Assembly (NCBI GenBank): GCA_051294375.1
Contig: CM119263.1
Coordinates: 23,648,762 to 23,712,761, forward strand
DNA from: Paraspadella gotoi
Taxonomy: Eukaryota > Chaetognatha
DNA: 64,000 bases
Direction of reading: 5' to 3'
Part shown: one piece after another, positions 1 to 12,776 of the stretch
Layout of the letters: every line of letters begins with the position of its first letter
Numbering within the stretch: position 1 is the first letter of the stretch
Translations under genes and position numbers: made by a program
The notes under the pieces: generated by a model
The model's database searches: none
What the model was told of the DNA's origin: nothing
What the model saw: only the letters and a program-made list of their open reading frames with translations

Positions 1-254
1 GTCAAACTGTCAACGGCCGTCAACAGAATAACTTGTTGACGTAACTGAAACTAAGCTTTTGGAGAACGAACGAAGCTATCAATATATTGCAATAACCCCG
101 ATCAAAATAATTATTTTTATGAATAGGGCGAATTTAAAGTATCGAGAGTCATCCGGCTTTACTCGGAGCGGAGGCGTTACCGGGTACAATAATCGATTGA
201 TTACAGCGAACCTATCGGCGAGAGCGATAGAGAGCCAGAGATAGAGGGACGCGC

Positions 255-264
255 GTCACGTGAC
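255..264. promoter_or_regulatory. palindromic GTCACGTGAC box
   Basis: This is a perfect 10-bp palindrome with a CACGTG core. It matches the E-box/CLEAR type of site bound by bHLH-zip factors. It lies just left of the 801-N gap, so the gene it might serve cannot be named. Presence of the motif is certain; function is inferred and could be chance. Confidence 0.3.
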
Positions 265-371
265 CACATCGCTTCTACGATGATGAATGACGCTTCGATC
301 GGCGACGCGTGACGAGTTTTAATGAGGAACCGAATCCTCGATACAATGACTTATCTATTATACCGAGGATT

Positions 372-1172
372 NNNNNNNNNNNNNNNNNNNNNNNNNNNNN
401 NNNNNNNNNNNNNNNNNNNNNNNNNNNNNNNNNNNNNNNNNNNNNNNNNNNNNNNNNNNNNNNNNNNNNNNNNNNNNNNNNNNNNNNNNNNNNNNNNNNN
501 NNNNNNNNNNNNNNNNNNNNNNNNNNNNNNNNNNNNNNNNNNNNNNNNNNNNNNNNNNNNNNNNNNNNNNNNNNNNNNNNNNNNNNNNNNNNNNNNNNNN
601 NNNNNNNNNNNNNNNNNNNNNNNNNNNNNNNNNNNNNNNNNNNNNNNNNNNNNNNNNNNNNNNNNNNNNNNNNNNNNNNNNNNNNNNNNNNNNNNNNNNN
701 NNNNNNNNNNNNNNNNNNNNNNNNNNNNNNNNNNNNNNNNNNNNNNNNNNNNNNNNNNNNNNNNNNNNNNNNNNNNNNNNNNNNNNNNNNNNNNNNNNNN
801 NNNNNNNNNNNNNNNNNNNNNNNNNNNNNNNNNNNNNNNNNNNNNNNNNNNNNNNNNNNNNNNNNNNNNNNNNNNNNNNNNNNNNNNNNNNNNNNNNNNN
901 NNNNNNNNNNNNNNNNNNNNNNNNNNNNNNNNNNNNNNNNNNNNNNNNNNNNNNNNNNNNNNNNNNNNNNNNNNNNNNNNNNNNNNNNNNNNNNNNNNNN
1001 NNNNNNNNNNNNNNNNNNNNNNNNNNNNNNNNNNNNNNNNNNNNNNNNNNNNNNNNNNNNNNNNNNNNNNNNNNNNNNNNNNNNNNNNNNNNNNNNNNNN
1101 NNNNNNNNNNNNNNNNNNNNNNNNNNNNNNNNNNNNNNNNNNNNNNNNNNNNNNNNNNNNNNNNNNNNNNNN
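372..1172. other. assembly gap (801 N)
   Basis: This is a run of N. Any reading frame drawn across it is meaningless. The gap leaves the identity of the surrounding 1.5 kb unresolved. To its right, about 1173-1500 is GC-rich with alanine-like GCN runs, and I could not assign a coding frame there. Confidence 0.99.
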
Positions 1173-1677
1173 ATGGCATCTACTTGGTCTATGTGCACCG
1201 AAATGTTGCAGCAGACGCAGGAGGGGAGGCGCGACGCGGCGACGCGGCGGCGGGAAAAGCAGCTGCCGCCGCGGCTGCTGCGACGAACGCGGAGGTGATC
1301 GATTGGGTATTGGTTATGTATGGATGGAGGAAGAAGCTTCGTTCGGGGATCGAAGCTGCGCGGAATGAGATGGGCCGGCGACGCTCGGATGAGTGGACGA
1401 GGATGCGAGCGGCCACGGAAATAGGCACGCCCCGAACAGTTTCGTCGAAACTCTCCACGACCACGAAGTCTTCTGGCGTCGAAACGCGTTGAACAAAAGT
1501 TTTCTAGCAAAAAAAAAATTAAAAAAAGCCGCACGTTTGTCCTGCGAGCGAAAGTCTTGATCGCCATTCGCCTCTTCCTCTTCCTCCTCCCTCTTCCTCT
1601 TCCCATTTCTCCTCGGTCGGTTTTCGAGGAAGAAAAAAGGCGTTCCTCCTCCTCATGAGGAAAACCCGAAGCCAGGA

Positions 1678-1793
<116 letters not shown>

Positions 1794-2053
1794 TTCCTGC
1801 TCCTCGAAATCTCTTTCTCTCCGTATCGACGCCATATTGATTTTTTCAGATATTCCATCGATTCCATTTTTTTTCGGGGAGAGTCGACCGGATAGAGAGA
1901 TAGTATCGAAGCAGTTTCTCGCGCGCTCCGAAATCGACAGTACTGAAAAAAAAAAAGCCTTGTTCTCTCATTAACATGTCGCCGATACGCGACGTTTTCG
2001 CGACTTCCGAAAAGATATTCCTTTGTATTTAGGAAAGATGCGTCATGATGGGA

Positions 2054-2123
<70 letters not shown>
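2054..2123. repeat. (GA)n microsatellite
   Basis: This is a GA dinucleotide array with one interruption, about 70 bp. It is purine-rich on the plus strand, the opposite orientation to the array at 1680. Confidence 0.97.
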
Positions 2124-2127
<4 letters not shown>

Positions 2128-2194
2128 AATTTTGGTGTCTAGCGCTAAGACCGATGCATTGATCGCCACTCCGGACGTATCGCTTCCTATCTTC

Positions 2195-2410
2195 CATTAG
2201 CGATTATTAGTCACGTGGACTTCGGCGTGTTGCGTCTCCTCCAATCGGAAAACCAGGACAAAGGGCGCACGACGGGGAGGGGAGGGGGGGGGGGTAAGCC
2301 AATCCCAGGCTAGAATAGAAGACGCGCGCGCGTTCCACGGTCGATTCGGCTTGAGGCGCACGTTCTGGACGTGCGACTGCGTGCGATAGTTCCGAGACGC
2401 ACGAGAGGAA
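2195..2410. promoter_or_regulatory. GC-rich promoter-like patch
   Basis: This is a GC-rich island in AT-rich surroundings. It holds a CACGTG E-box (2212-2217), two CCAAT motifs (around 2241 and 2297), a G-tract (2276-2293) and a (CG)n stretch. This combination is usual for TATA-less animal promoters. No coding exon can be attached on either side, because an 801-N gap lies to the left and AT-rich DNA to the right. The feature is an inference from composition and motif clustering. Confidence 0.3.
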
Positions 2411-3096
2411 ATCTTATGCGACCAATAAAAAAAAAATAATGAAGAGGACGGGGCTTCGTTTTTTAGTTGCTTAACTCAGAGACATTCGTGGAAGAGAGAG
2501 AGAAACCGAAACGAGAGAGAGTATTGGAGATTGACGAGCAATTGTCATTGTGAAACATTACGCGTTATTGTGATTTTGATCGTTTGTTCTAAAAAAAATC
2601 AATTTTAGAATCATTAGTCTATTTAACTCTTTTTCTCATGAAAAATAATTTCCAGGCTATTGGTAAAAACTGCCTAAACTTATTGAAAATAACTATTTTT
2701 AAAAAATCAAGTTAATAATTTTTTTGAAAACTGGAAATTAAATTTTATTTTAAATTTAAATTTTTAAATTTTAAATTTCATTTTCAACGTAAATTTCCTC
2801 ACCCTTTTTGCATCCATTTCTCTCATGCGCATAAATAACATGTGAATTTGTAAATCCTTATTGTCGTGTTATTTCCTTCCACTAATTACAGAAACTCTGA
2901 TGAGGATTTCGTTTCATATTCTGTATCTCAGAAACCTTTTGTTCTAACAAACTAAGAATAGTCTGTCACCAACTTTATAGAGGTCGCTCGTGAGAGACGT
3001 AAAATTTGAAAAAAAAGATCAGTGATTGCGTCGCCCTAACAAAGAAATCATTTCCACATAATTATTGCGCAATAAAGGAGTAACTCCCGCGGCCTC

Positions 3097-3103
3097 TATA
3101 AAA
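3097..3103 (+). promoter_or_regulatory. TATA box (TATAAAA)
   Basis: A consensus TATAAAA sits in a GC-rich context about 30 bp upstream of a CATTCAT initiator-like sequence near 3127. The first ATG after that initiator, at 3227 in an ACCATG context, opens the 299-residue frame annotated next. Spacing and context fit a core promoter for that frame. Confidence 0.5.
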
Positions 3104-3226
3104 GCGCCGGCCTGCTCGGGCGAATCCATTCATCGGCCTCAACTGGAGAATCTTTATTGCTTCCTGATTTAGCAATTTTTCCCCAATTTGTTTTTTTTTT
3201 TAAATTTTCACCCGTTACCTTTTACC

Positions 3227-4126
3227 ATGTTTACGAATTTTTACAGATGCAGTCCTCGTCGCCACGGCCTGTCTCGCGACGTCAAGCGAGCTTTTGTCGG
3301 GGACGTGACTTCGTCTCCCGATCGTCCCCGCGACGCCGCCTTCTGCAAAAAGCGGCGCCACGACACCGAATTTGGGGAAAAGTGGCTTCGTCGCCGCCGA
3401 GTGGAAATCGGCGCTAATCCCAGAAATGGATCCGAGAAGAAAAGGATGTCTCGCTTCCGGTTCCGCTTTCACGATCGTCGCCAAGAAGGAATCTCACGTG
3501 AACTATTGTGGAATGACTCTGCCCACAACGCGCCAATGCAAGAGAGACCGAATGAGCGTTATCCCATCTACGACTCTGCTTTTTACCGCCGAAGACCTCC
3601 GTTGTCTCGTCATCAACAACGCCTGGTCGCGTCGTCGAAACCCTGGGCCATAGCGTCGCCTCCATCGTCTCGAAGAAAACTCAGTCGTACGTCAAGTTAC
3701 GTCGCTTTCCCGTCCCCAAAAAGGGACCACGGACTTTCCCGCGATTTCCGACTCGCAGTTCCTTTCTCCGAATCAATAAAGAAACGCTTATACCAGAACT
3801 GTCGCCCTCCAGTCAAGTCCAGAGTTGACACTTCTCTGAAACCCCCCTCCAACGCTTATTTGACGACCTCCTTTCTCATCCAAGATTTCTACGAGAGGCA
3901 AAATCTGTCGTCCCCGAAGCGGCGTTCCGGCGTGGAGTTCCGACAAGAAAATGATAACCCCGATGTTGACGGCTCCGTCGAGTGTCGAACTCAAGACTAT
4001 CTGGACTTCGCGGTTCGAGATTTCGACGAAGCGTTTGGCGACTTCGAGGCAGACGACAACATCCTTCAAGTCCCTGAAGACTCCGCCGCGTTTCCTGTCG
4101 TTCTTCAAATCCGTCGCGAAGAATGA
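3227..4126 (+). CDS. probable intronless orphan protein, basic N-half, acidic C-tail
   Basis: This open frame encodes 299 residues from the first ATG after the TATA box (good Kozak, A at -3) to a TGA. I do not recognise the protein. It is strongly Arg/Lys/Ser-rich over roughly residues 1-160, with many RR and RF pairs. It becomes acidic near the end (VRDFDEAFGDFEADDN), so charge segregates along the chain. No signal peptide, membrane segment or known catalytic motif is visible. Codon third positions are C/G-rich, as in the hobbit exons downstream, and the frame is far longer than its neighbours, which supports real coding. No clear AATAAA follows the stop. A competing short frame starts at the ATG at 3247, after an intron-like TTTTTACAG. 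If that intron exists the product would differ. Confidence 0.5.
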   Translation: MFTNFYRCSPRRHGLSRDVKRAFVGDVTSSPDRPRDAAFCKKRRHDTEFGEKWLRRRRVEIGANPRNGSEKKRMSRFRFRFHDRRQEGISRELLWNDSAHNAPMQERPNERYPIYDSAFYRRRPPLSRHQQRLVASSKPWAIASPPSSRRKLSRTSSYVAFPSPKRDHGLSRDFRLAVPFSESIKKRLYQNCRPPVKSRVDTSLKPPSNAYLTTSFLIQDFYERQNLSSPKRRSGVEFRQENDNPDVDGSVECRTQDYLDFAVRDFDEAFGDFEADDNILQVPEDSAAFPVVLQIRREE

Positions 4127-4612
4127 AGATTTTATGTGAAAACAAACAGAAAAACTACAACAAATGAACCCTTGTAACTAATGATATATGGAATTTGGTT
4201 TAGTTTTTGTCTTTTCTGAGTGTATACATTTTGACGAACTGTACATTGTACAGTGTACAGTGTACATGAATTGATATCATTTAGCGACACTAATTGTCAA
4301 ATATGAATTGTTTATTTTCCTTTTATGATTTCAACTTCATTACTGTTACAAAAAAAATTTCGAAATTCGTTCAGTTTACTTTTTTATCAACATTTAGCCA
4401 GAAATTTGAGTATATAAATACTGAATAGCTATTTCGACGCATTGCGAATGGAATGATAAAATTTGCTCTTACATCCCCGACGAATCGTTTAGCTAATTTT
4501 CGACGATATATTTTTTCCCTTGTGTTGTCATATATATTGCGTTTTCGCAATTCGGAATCTCATAGCAAAGCAGCCTCCTTCCGATTCCTAAAGATGAGAG
4601 GTTGCCGCAGCC

Positions 4613-4788
4613 ATGGGTTGCGGCGACTGTAGCATCTGCGACGTCTTGCCTCTTCTGTTGAATTACCTGCCTTATCTGTTCATCTACTGGATGATGTGTC
4701 GCGCCTTGGTCGGCTTGGTTCTCTGCCGAAACTTTTCAAACTGCGAAATGGTTAAAACGGCTTTCGCTGCCGTCACAGCCTCGCTCGG
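4613..4788 (+). CDS. alternative first exon of hobbit (membrane anchor A)
   Basis: The ATG has a near-perfect Kozak context (GCAGCCATGG). It opens 58 codons and two bases ending at a GT donor at 4789; without splicing the frame stops at once (TAG at 4790). The peptide begins MGCGDCSICDVLPLLLNYLP and carries a Leu/Tyr-rich membrane segment that includes YLFIYWMMCR. This parallels the segment in the next first exon ([11 protein letters not shown]). Both exons end in phase 2, so either can join the acceptor at 5653 in frame, whereas splicing this exon into 5283 hits a stop at about 5400. I read them as mutually exclusive first exons of the same gene, each giving an N-terminal anchor. A 12-codon uORF (ATG at 4594) overlaps this start in another frame. 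Confidence 0.55.
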
Positions 4789-4904
4789 GTAGGGAGTTAA
4801 ATATTTTGCACGACACGTTAGAAAATTTTTATTTAATTTAATATTTAATAAGACTCGCGATAGTCAGGAAACTGCTACGTATAAGTTAGTAGGCACTAGG
4901 CAAG

Positions 4905-4990
4905 CAGTTATGGCGGAGCGGTTAAGGCGACTGACTAGACATCGGTAACGGTCTCTGCGATCAGGTTTGATTCCTGTCAATTGCGCAGTC
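4905..4990 (+). repeat. tRNA-Ser-like sequence (tRNA-derived SINE head or pseudogene)
   Basis: The sequence folds like a class II tRNA. It has a weakly paired acceptor stem (GCAGTTA with CAATTGC, one mismatch), a good A-box-like GGCGGAGCGGTTAAGGC and a 7-base anticodon loop reading AGA. The T-arm (AGGTTTGATTCCT) departs from consensus. Base 37 is C where a purine is expected. It lies between the two alternative first exons of hobbit. Degenerate stems favour a SINE head or pseudogene over an active tRNA. Confidence 0.45.
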
Positions 4991-5284
4991 TTTTGTCAGC
5001 TTATCGATGGACCTGAGATGAAAATAAATTAAACATATCGCTGTAATTCTGTTTATCGGGTCCCTTCCTAACGAAAATTAAGAAACGTTTAAAATCGTTG
5101 CATAAAATATTCAAATTACCATGCCAATTTTTGTGAATTTTTTTTTAAATTCTAAAACCCCCAAACCCATCAGAGACGAAGACGAAAATTGCGATGAACA
5201 AACGACGAATAAGAATCAAACTTTTTCCGCGCAACGAGTCCGCATTGCGGGCGGCGATTTCTGAACCTCCCCGCCTCCCCAGAT

Positions 5285-8200
5285 ATGGCGGACTCGGGGA
5301 CGGAGGCGGCGCGGATAGTGGTACGAACGCTGCTGATGGTGGGGCCTTACCTCCTCGCCTACTGGGCCTTTTGCAGGCTCATCCTCTTTCTCGTCAATAG
5401 ATTCGGCCTCAAAAATAAATTGTCGTCGTTGACGTTCGAAGGCGTCACCAGGTAGAATCTTGAGGGGTGGACACTGGACAGGGCTCTAGCGTTCCTCAGT
5501 TTTTTCCTATCAAGAATCATTTAGTCACATTTCTCTATGGAAAACTCAAAACTGCTGCTGAGTCTTACTACAAAAATGAAAGTTAAAATACATTTTAGGT
5601 ACTTGTACAATTTATAATGTACATTTATTTATTGCCGCCCTCCTAACCCCAGCTTCACTTACGAAACGGACAAGTTCCAATCTTCCGTCGCCAGCTTCTC
5701 CCTCTTCAGACGCGGCCCTCAGCTGTTCCGGCTGCACGCGTCGGGCGTCGCGGTTATCGTGCCAATCCGTCGTCGGTCGGACTCCCCCGTTGACGCCTCC
5801 CAGGGCATCTCCGGTGAACTCTCCTCCAATTACTCCCCGACGATAGGATTGCACAGGGACTTGAACGTCAATCAGATTTCTCCTGTCGAAATCAACAACT
5901 TGCTCGACCCCAACTTGGCAGCGGCCACCGCCGCATCCGCTTCTGAAAGCGACAAGAAGACCCGCAATCCTTTGGTGGAAAAGCTCAAGTCTTTGGGTCT
6001 GGCCAAGTGGTTGGTTGCTCTCTTAGAGTTGGCCGTGCAACAAATAGACATCGACGACGTGAGTCTTACGCTCATCCCAGAGGAGTTCCCGGACATCGTC
6101 GTTGACGTGAGGATCGATCATCTGAAGGTGGCGCCTGGAAAAGACGGCCTCGGCGTCCTCGTCCAAGGCTGCGACGCGTCAGTGCTAAGATGTATTGAGA
6201 TGAGCAGAATGTCGTAAAAATGTTTACGAGTTTTTAAATTTCAATATATTTTGAAAATTTTTTTTTTTCATTTACCATTACAATTTTTTTTTCTCTGTCT
6301 AGTAAGTAGTATTTTTCTGTTGTAAGGAAATAACATGCTATATATGCTAATATGCTAAATAAATATTAACTATTCTTTCGGATGCCATTCAATATCCCCC
6401 TCTTCCCCCTATCCTCCCAAGCCCCCGACCCGGAAGCCGTCCGCGAAGCCGTCCAGCTCCGCCGCGCCTCCTCCGACGCTGCCATCAGCGTCGTCACCCG
6501 TCAATCCTCGATCCTCCGCAGCGTGCGGTGTTTGGCGGAGGTGAGTCTCGACGCAGGGTTCGTCCGCCTTGACACGTGGCACCCCGGCGCCGACTTCGAC
6601 GAGTTCGTCCACTCGGTCCGCGTGGGTCTCCAACGACCCGAAGTCACCGTCACGGAGAATCTAGTGGCGAGGGCGTTAGAGACGAAGCTGGATCGGATGC
6701 GGCGGGCGGAGATGCCGAGGACCATGTCGGGGGTTTGGAATAAACCTCCGGCGCATCAGGAGGAGGGGCAAGGGGAAGAGAAAAAGGAGGAGGAAGAGGC
6801 GATGGGTGAAGGAACGAGTCCCCGTCGGCGGTTGTCGTACATCGAAAAGGTTTGCCGAAATTCTGTATCAGTTTTCATTGATCCCGTTTCTCGAAAAAGG
6901 TTTCTTTAACTATTAAGTTATGGTTAAGTTTAAGGCATCAATCTTCGGTCTATGTATGGTCGCGAGAGAAGCCAACTCTCTCCTGATTTATTTTTGAAAT
7001 CGTGCCTTTGTCTTCATTGTCTTTTTTTAGGTGTCAATAAAAAAAAATTATTCTTCTACAATCTAGGCACAATTCGATCTTGACCGTATTTTCTGTTTAA
7101 TTAGGCGCTCGATTACGCGTCTGGGGTCAAATCGGAGATGCGTCTACCGTCGTCATCGGCGTCTGAGTCCGAAAATATTGAGAAAGAAGACTTTGAAGAA
7201 GACATGAAGGAACATCGCGCCAAAACCATGCACTCACTCTCGACTCTAATTCCGTTCAAGGTCTGGGGATGGTGTTACAATTGTTTTTTATTCATTAAAT
7301 TATGTGTTAAATAAAAAATTAATTTTAATTTTGCTTTTTATGGAAATTTTTCAAAATCGTCAAAATCCCCTGAAAGTATGGTGTAAATTCGTTGTGAAAA
7401 CACTTCCGTGCTCAAAAAGCAAAACCAGTGACTGCGCCAATACATGTAAATCACTTTTAAGGGCTTAAACTGAACTGTTACTGCGCCATTAATAGCATTT
7501 GGTACTTGCAAAAATATCTTATAAATCAAAACAATATTATTTTTGTATTGATATATGATATAAGATTAAAATGCTTTAATCAAAACAGAATAAGAAGTAG
7601 AATAAAATAATATAAAATAAGAAAAAAATATTTGTTAAAAAAAAAAAAAAAAAATTTTTAAAAGATTTAAGATAATTAAAATTTAAAAAAACAATTGCTA
7701 TTTTGTTGAAGAGCAGGTCAAGATGAAGTGGGGGCAGATAAAGTTTATTTTTAATGTTCCTTTATCTTACAAAAAGGTTCCTTCTTTATAGAGCCATATA
7801 GTAGAATAGGCTGAAAACATAAAAAAAATTTAATGAGACTGTTCTTTCATTTAAAAAAAAATGTTAAAATCTTTGGTGGATATAATTAAACTAAAATTGA
7901 TTGCTATTTTATTTTTCAAAATGCTCTTTTGTTTGTAGAGCCATCTGGTTTATTAAGAATAAAATAGGAAAAATTTTGCTATTTTGTTAAAGAGCAGGTG
8001 AAGATCTACTGGGTAAAAACAGAAGAGCAAATTTCTATAGAAAGTAAATGGAAAATGCTCATAGTAGAAAAAGTAAGAGACAAATCCTCCTAGTAGGAAG
8101 AAAAAGTTATATAGATGAGAAAAAAAAGAAAAATTAAAAAATTGAAAAAATGAATTGCACAATTTCAGGAGATATGAAGTTTTGAAGCTTATTATATTTG

Positions 8201-11200
8201 CAAATTGTAATTAACAATAATAAAAAAGCATTTTCTGCGAATCCTCGTTTTTTCAGGTCGACTTGAGCATCGAGGACGTCCGACTTCGCTTTTGGCAACA
8301 ACTCGACGTTGAACTCAGCTTCAAACTTCGCTCCTTTCACTTCAGCCTGCGCAAATGGCCCGACCTTTTGGGCCAGAATCTCTTCGAGACACTGAAGGCG
8401 AATTTGGGCATCACCGACGTCGCCTTCTTCTCGCGAAAGTGGAACGTGTTTCAGCTGCGGCGCCTTTCCTTTTTGGGACAGTTGGCGGGAAAAAAGGACT
8501 TTGACAAGTGGGTAGAAAGCTGAGTACAGTCATGTGCAAAAAATTTGCGCATCTTTATTTCATATTTTAAAAATCACTATATATATGAATTTTTAAAAAT
8601 TTTTAAAAGTTATTTAGAGTTTATTGAAAGATAATAAGTTTGGCATAAATTTTAGTAAAATTTGGCCATCCATTTAGGAGCAAAGCTGAATATAAAAAAA
8701 TCTGATAGATTTATGGCTAATCTTTTTTTCTTTAATATTTTGTAAAACTTGAAGTAGATTAAAAGTAAAAAAAAACAAGTTTGAGCAAACAATGTCAGAT
8801 ATGCCTACGATAATTTAGCAGTAATCAGCTAAACAGATAACAATCATGATTATTTTTTATGATCTCTAAGTCAATTAATAAGTTAAAGAACCTGTGGCTT
8901 CGGCAATAAATATAAATCGTTTTTAATGGATTAGACTGAACTGTTACTGCAGCACATTTAATATTTTATAATATTTTATTATTAGGAATAACATTTTTGT
9001 GTTTTAACGAATTTTTAATCATAGTTCTGATTAAAAATTCGTTAAAACACAAAAACTGTTATTCCTAAAAATTTTTAAATTAACGAAAAGAAAGAAAATA
9101 ATTACAATATTTTATTAATAAATATTATAATTTAATATTTTGTTCATTATCTTTACTTACATAATATTTTTAAGTTGCCTAATTTTTTTAACTTGTATAA
9201 TTTTTTGAATTTGCATTATTTTTTTAAAATTAGCATAATTTTTTCAGCTTGCATAATTTTTTCTACTTGCATTATTTTTTTAACTTGCATGATTTTTTCA
9301 AATTACTTAATTTATTCAACTTGTATAATTTTTTTTTACTTGCATACTTTTTTCAACTTACTAAATTTTCTAAACTTGTATAATTTTTTTAACTTACTTA
9401 ATTTTTTCAAATTGCTTAATTTTTTAAACTTGCATAATTTTTTCAACTTGCATATTTTTTTAAACTTATATAATTTTTTCACCTAATGATTTATTAATGC
9501 ATTAATAACAATTTTAAGCGATAATAGTAGAAATTATAATAATCGCTGATTGACATTATGATAATCGATCATTAATCAAAAACTAGTAAATGTGAATGTA
9601 AAGTAAATGTTAAGTAAATATGACTTTTGTTCTTTCCATTTAAACTCATTTACACTCACACGATTCAATCTAAACTTTATGTCCAGCTCAATCACACATT
9701 TTCCTACCCACACACAAAATTTCATTCCAATCCATCCATTCAATCACGAGTAAAGAAAAGGTGGGATGGACCTTCAGACAGATAGACGGAAGGACAGATA
9801 TTTTTTTCGGACAATTTATCATAATTCGATGTTCTGACATGATTTAAGTGAGTGTCCGACAAAATTTAAGGAGGGGACCCACGGACCAACAAAGTGGATT
9901 ATAGAGTCAGAATCTGCTGATAAGCAGATCCAACTAAAAATTATACTGGATATCCAGAAGGATAGCTAGATAACTGGATTGCCCCAGATCCCTCAATAAT
10001 AATCTTATGGTTATTGAAATATATGATGAAAGACAGGTCCATGATTCTAAATCTTTTACACAGATTTCAAATGAGAGTTAAATGAAATGATCAAATACTG
10101 TGGCTAAATTATCTGATATATCGACTTCAGATTTTGCACGTTGCTATTTTTATATTTTCCAATTCCCAGTAGTCCAGCTTGCTTACTTTTTTAGTTATGT
10201 GCTCATCATATGGACGAATTTCAAAAATGTTTTTTTTTAATTTAAATAGGACCTTCCTGTTATAAGATATATTTATATAAAAAAAATAATATGTTTTAAA
10301 ATTTTTGTTCATCTTACAGATATAATCATTGGAGTATGTGTCTGAGCAATCTGAATGTCAAAAACATTTTTACAACCACAATGACAGCCTTTTTTATTTT
10401 ATATTTTTTTTTAGTTAAAGATAAAAGTTGATAAAAGTCGATTTTCCCGTTTGGTTTTGGAATACTCAAGTTTAAAAAATCATATCTCCTAAACCACTTG
10501 ACTGATTGTAATAAAATTTAGATATATTGATTCCTTTTTTTCAAAAATTATTTTTTAATATAATTTTTAAAAATGTCTTGATAGAGCGTCTGGAATTTAA
10601 AGTTATAAAGTAGCGCGTTTTTTTTTTTTGCAGAGGAGTGTAAATAGGATAAATAGAAAGGATAAATCATTCTATGCCTCTCACATTTTTTTCCTCTTTT
10701 TCTCGCTCTTTCTCTCTCTCTCTCTCTCTCTTTCATAGCTGCCACACACGTATCGGACCGTTTTCTGGCGTATTTTCTCTGGGAGAATTGCACTTTTGGA
10801 CGACTCACTTCAGCAACCGTTTCGGCGCCATTGTCGCGCAGATGTCGGAGGTTTCGAAAATGAGAAAGAAAACCGCGCAAAACTTGAAAGGTTTTTAGGA
10901 CGTTCTTCTATTTCTTTCTTTAATTCTAATACTATTTCAGCGCAAACTTATTAAATAATCCATGAAAAATATATTTCCTTTCAGTTTCGGTCCCCTTAAA
11001 GTCTAAGAAGTCAAAGATGAACAAGTATGGCCAACAACAACACTGACAATAACAAGAACGAATCTGAAATATATTAACACAAACAACCAAAGCATGAGAA
11101 ACATTAAAAAACCAAATATTTTTCTATTCAAACAATCGCTAAATCTAGTAAAGTTTGACAAGCAACATATTCTTTGCAGGATGATGCAACTTCAACGCCA

Positions 11201-12692
11201 ATCCGTCGACCAAACTTCTTTCAAAATGGGGGGCCCTGAAAGCGCGAACAGCAACGAAAATGCCGAAAGGTAATTACCGTAACATTTGTAAGTAAATGAG
11301 ACCTCAATGCTTAAGAAAACAAAGTTTACCACCATAACAGGGGCGACAATAAAAGCGCTAAGGCCTTCGACGCCGTAAAAGCTTTTTGGAACAAGCATAT
11401 TTATAATGCTAACTCTAATGGAAATCGTGAAAACTTAAATAACAACGCTAGGAATTATAACAAAAACCGAAGTTCAAAAAAGAAAGGGAAACAAGACCCC
11501 GAGCCCCCGAAGGATTCCAATAATCCCACCCAAAAATTTCGAGTCTCCAATAACTCGGATGACGCTGCGAAAGAAGTTCTCAATCTCACTAAAACCTCGA
11601 TGGATGCTACCCACCACCTGATAGAAACTTCGCGCAGCTACACTGACTTAATTAGAACTACACGTCACGCCAAGACTACAAAGAACTTTCACAAATCCGT
11701 TCCTTCCAGTACCAAAACTACAATGCGTGACCAAAACGCTACCAACCTTCAACAAGACATCAGGCTCAGCTCTCTCCCATCAAAAGACTTCGAAGAGTTT
11801 TCTAACCTGAGCAAAAGCGTTAATCAGTCCACCAAGATAGTTTTCCAACGTAACATGGACGGCAACATCAATGCACGCGATTTTTATCAACCCGTAGATA
11901 AAAATTTTGACATCAACACCGTCCCTTTAGCCAATCCTGAACAACCCGTCGATGAAACGGCGAATATCAACAGCTTCGTCGACGAATCGAAGTCTTTTTA
12001 CGCACAAGCCGACTCCTTGGACAACTCTGACCAAGGGGAAAGCACTTCTCGTGACGTCAAGTACCACGTCAACTTCGACTCTACGGCTAAATCCAAAGGG
12101 CGGGTGATGTTCGCCGACGAGACTTCCGAGCCTTCCGAACCACTGCACGTGCAACATCCCTCCGAGAGCGAGTTCGCCCACCCGGTGCCGCAGACGGCGC
12201 AATCCAAGAGCGAGCAGCTGCCGACGCAACAGAAGGCGCAGCTGCAGGAATTGGACGAGTTTTACGCGAGCATAGATCTTAATAATAGAAGAAAGAGGCG
12301 CGAAGAAGGTGGGTGTGCCAAAGGGGTCTTCTCGTCAGGTCGACTGTGGGTGTCGCGTCAGTTCGACTCGATCTAATTTAAAATGTTTTGAGTCCGTGTC
12401 TTGATAATTACTTTTCAAAAAACTTTAACTTTTCTGGACAAATCAAAAAGATATAAACAAGTATTTTTATTGAAGTAATATGTATAATTGATATCAATCA
12501 ATAGATTAGAGAAATGATAAATAGGGATAAGTTTAAGTTTCTTAAAAATTTTTTCCTAATGACATCGATTTTTTTTCTCATAACATCGATTTCAATTCTA
12601 GGAGAATGAAAAATCGTTTTCATGAGGTCGCTAGTCGATCTGGCGATATGTACCAGTGCCAAAAGAGTAATAATGTTGATAGATGCAGACTC

Positions 12693-12776
<84 letters not shown>

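Noticed and set aside
1184-1492. 102-residue plus-strand and 91-residue minus-strand Ala-rich frames next to the gap
   Set aside because: The frames compete on both strands, there are no splice or start signals and no family is recognised. Not supported as a gene.
4905-4990. Functional tRNA-Ser
   Set aside because: A mismatched acceptor stem, a degenerate T-arm and C at position 37 make activity unlikely. It is kept as a tRNA-derived repeat.
9175-9486. 103-residue Phe/Asn/Leu-rich frame that looks like a membrane protein
   Set aside because: It is an 18-bp AT-rich minisatellite, which keeps a frame open by its period.
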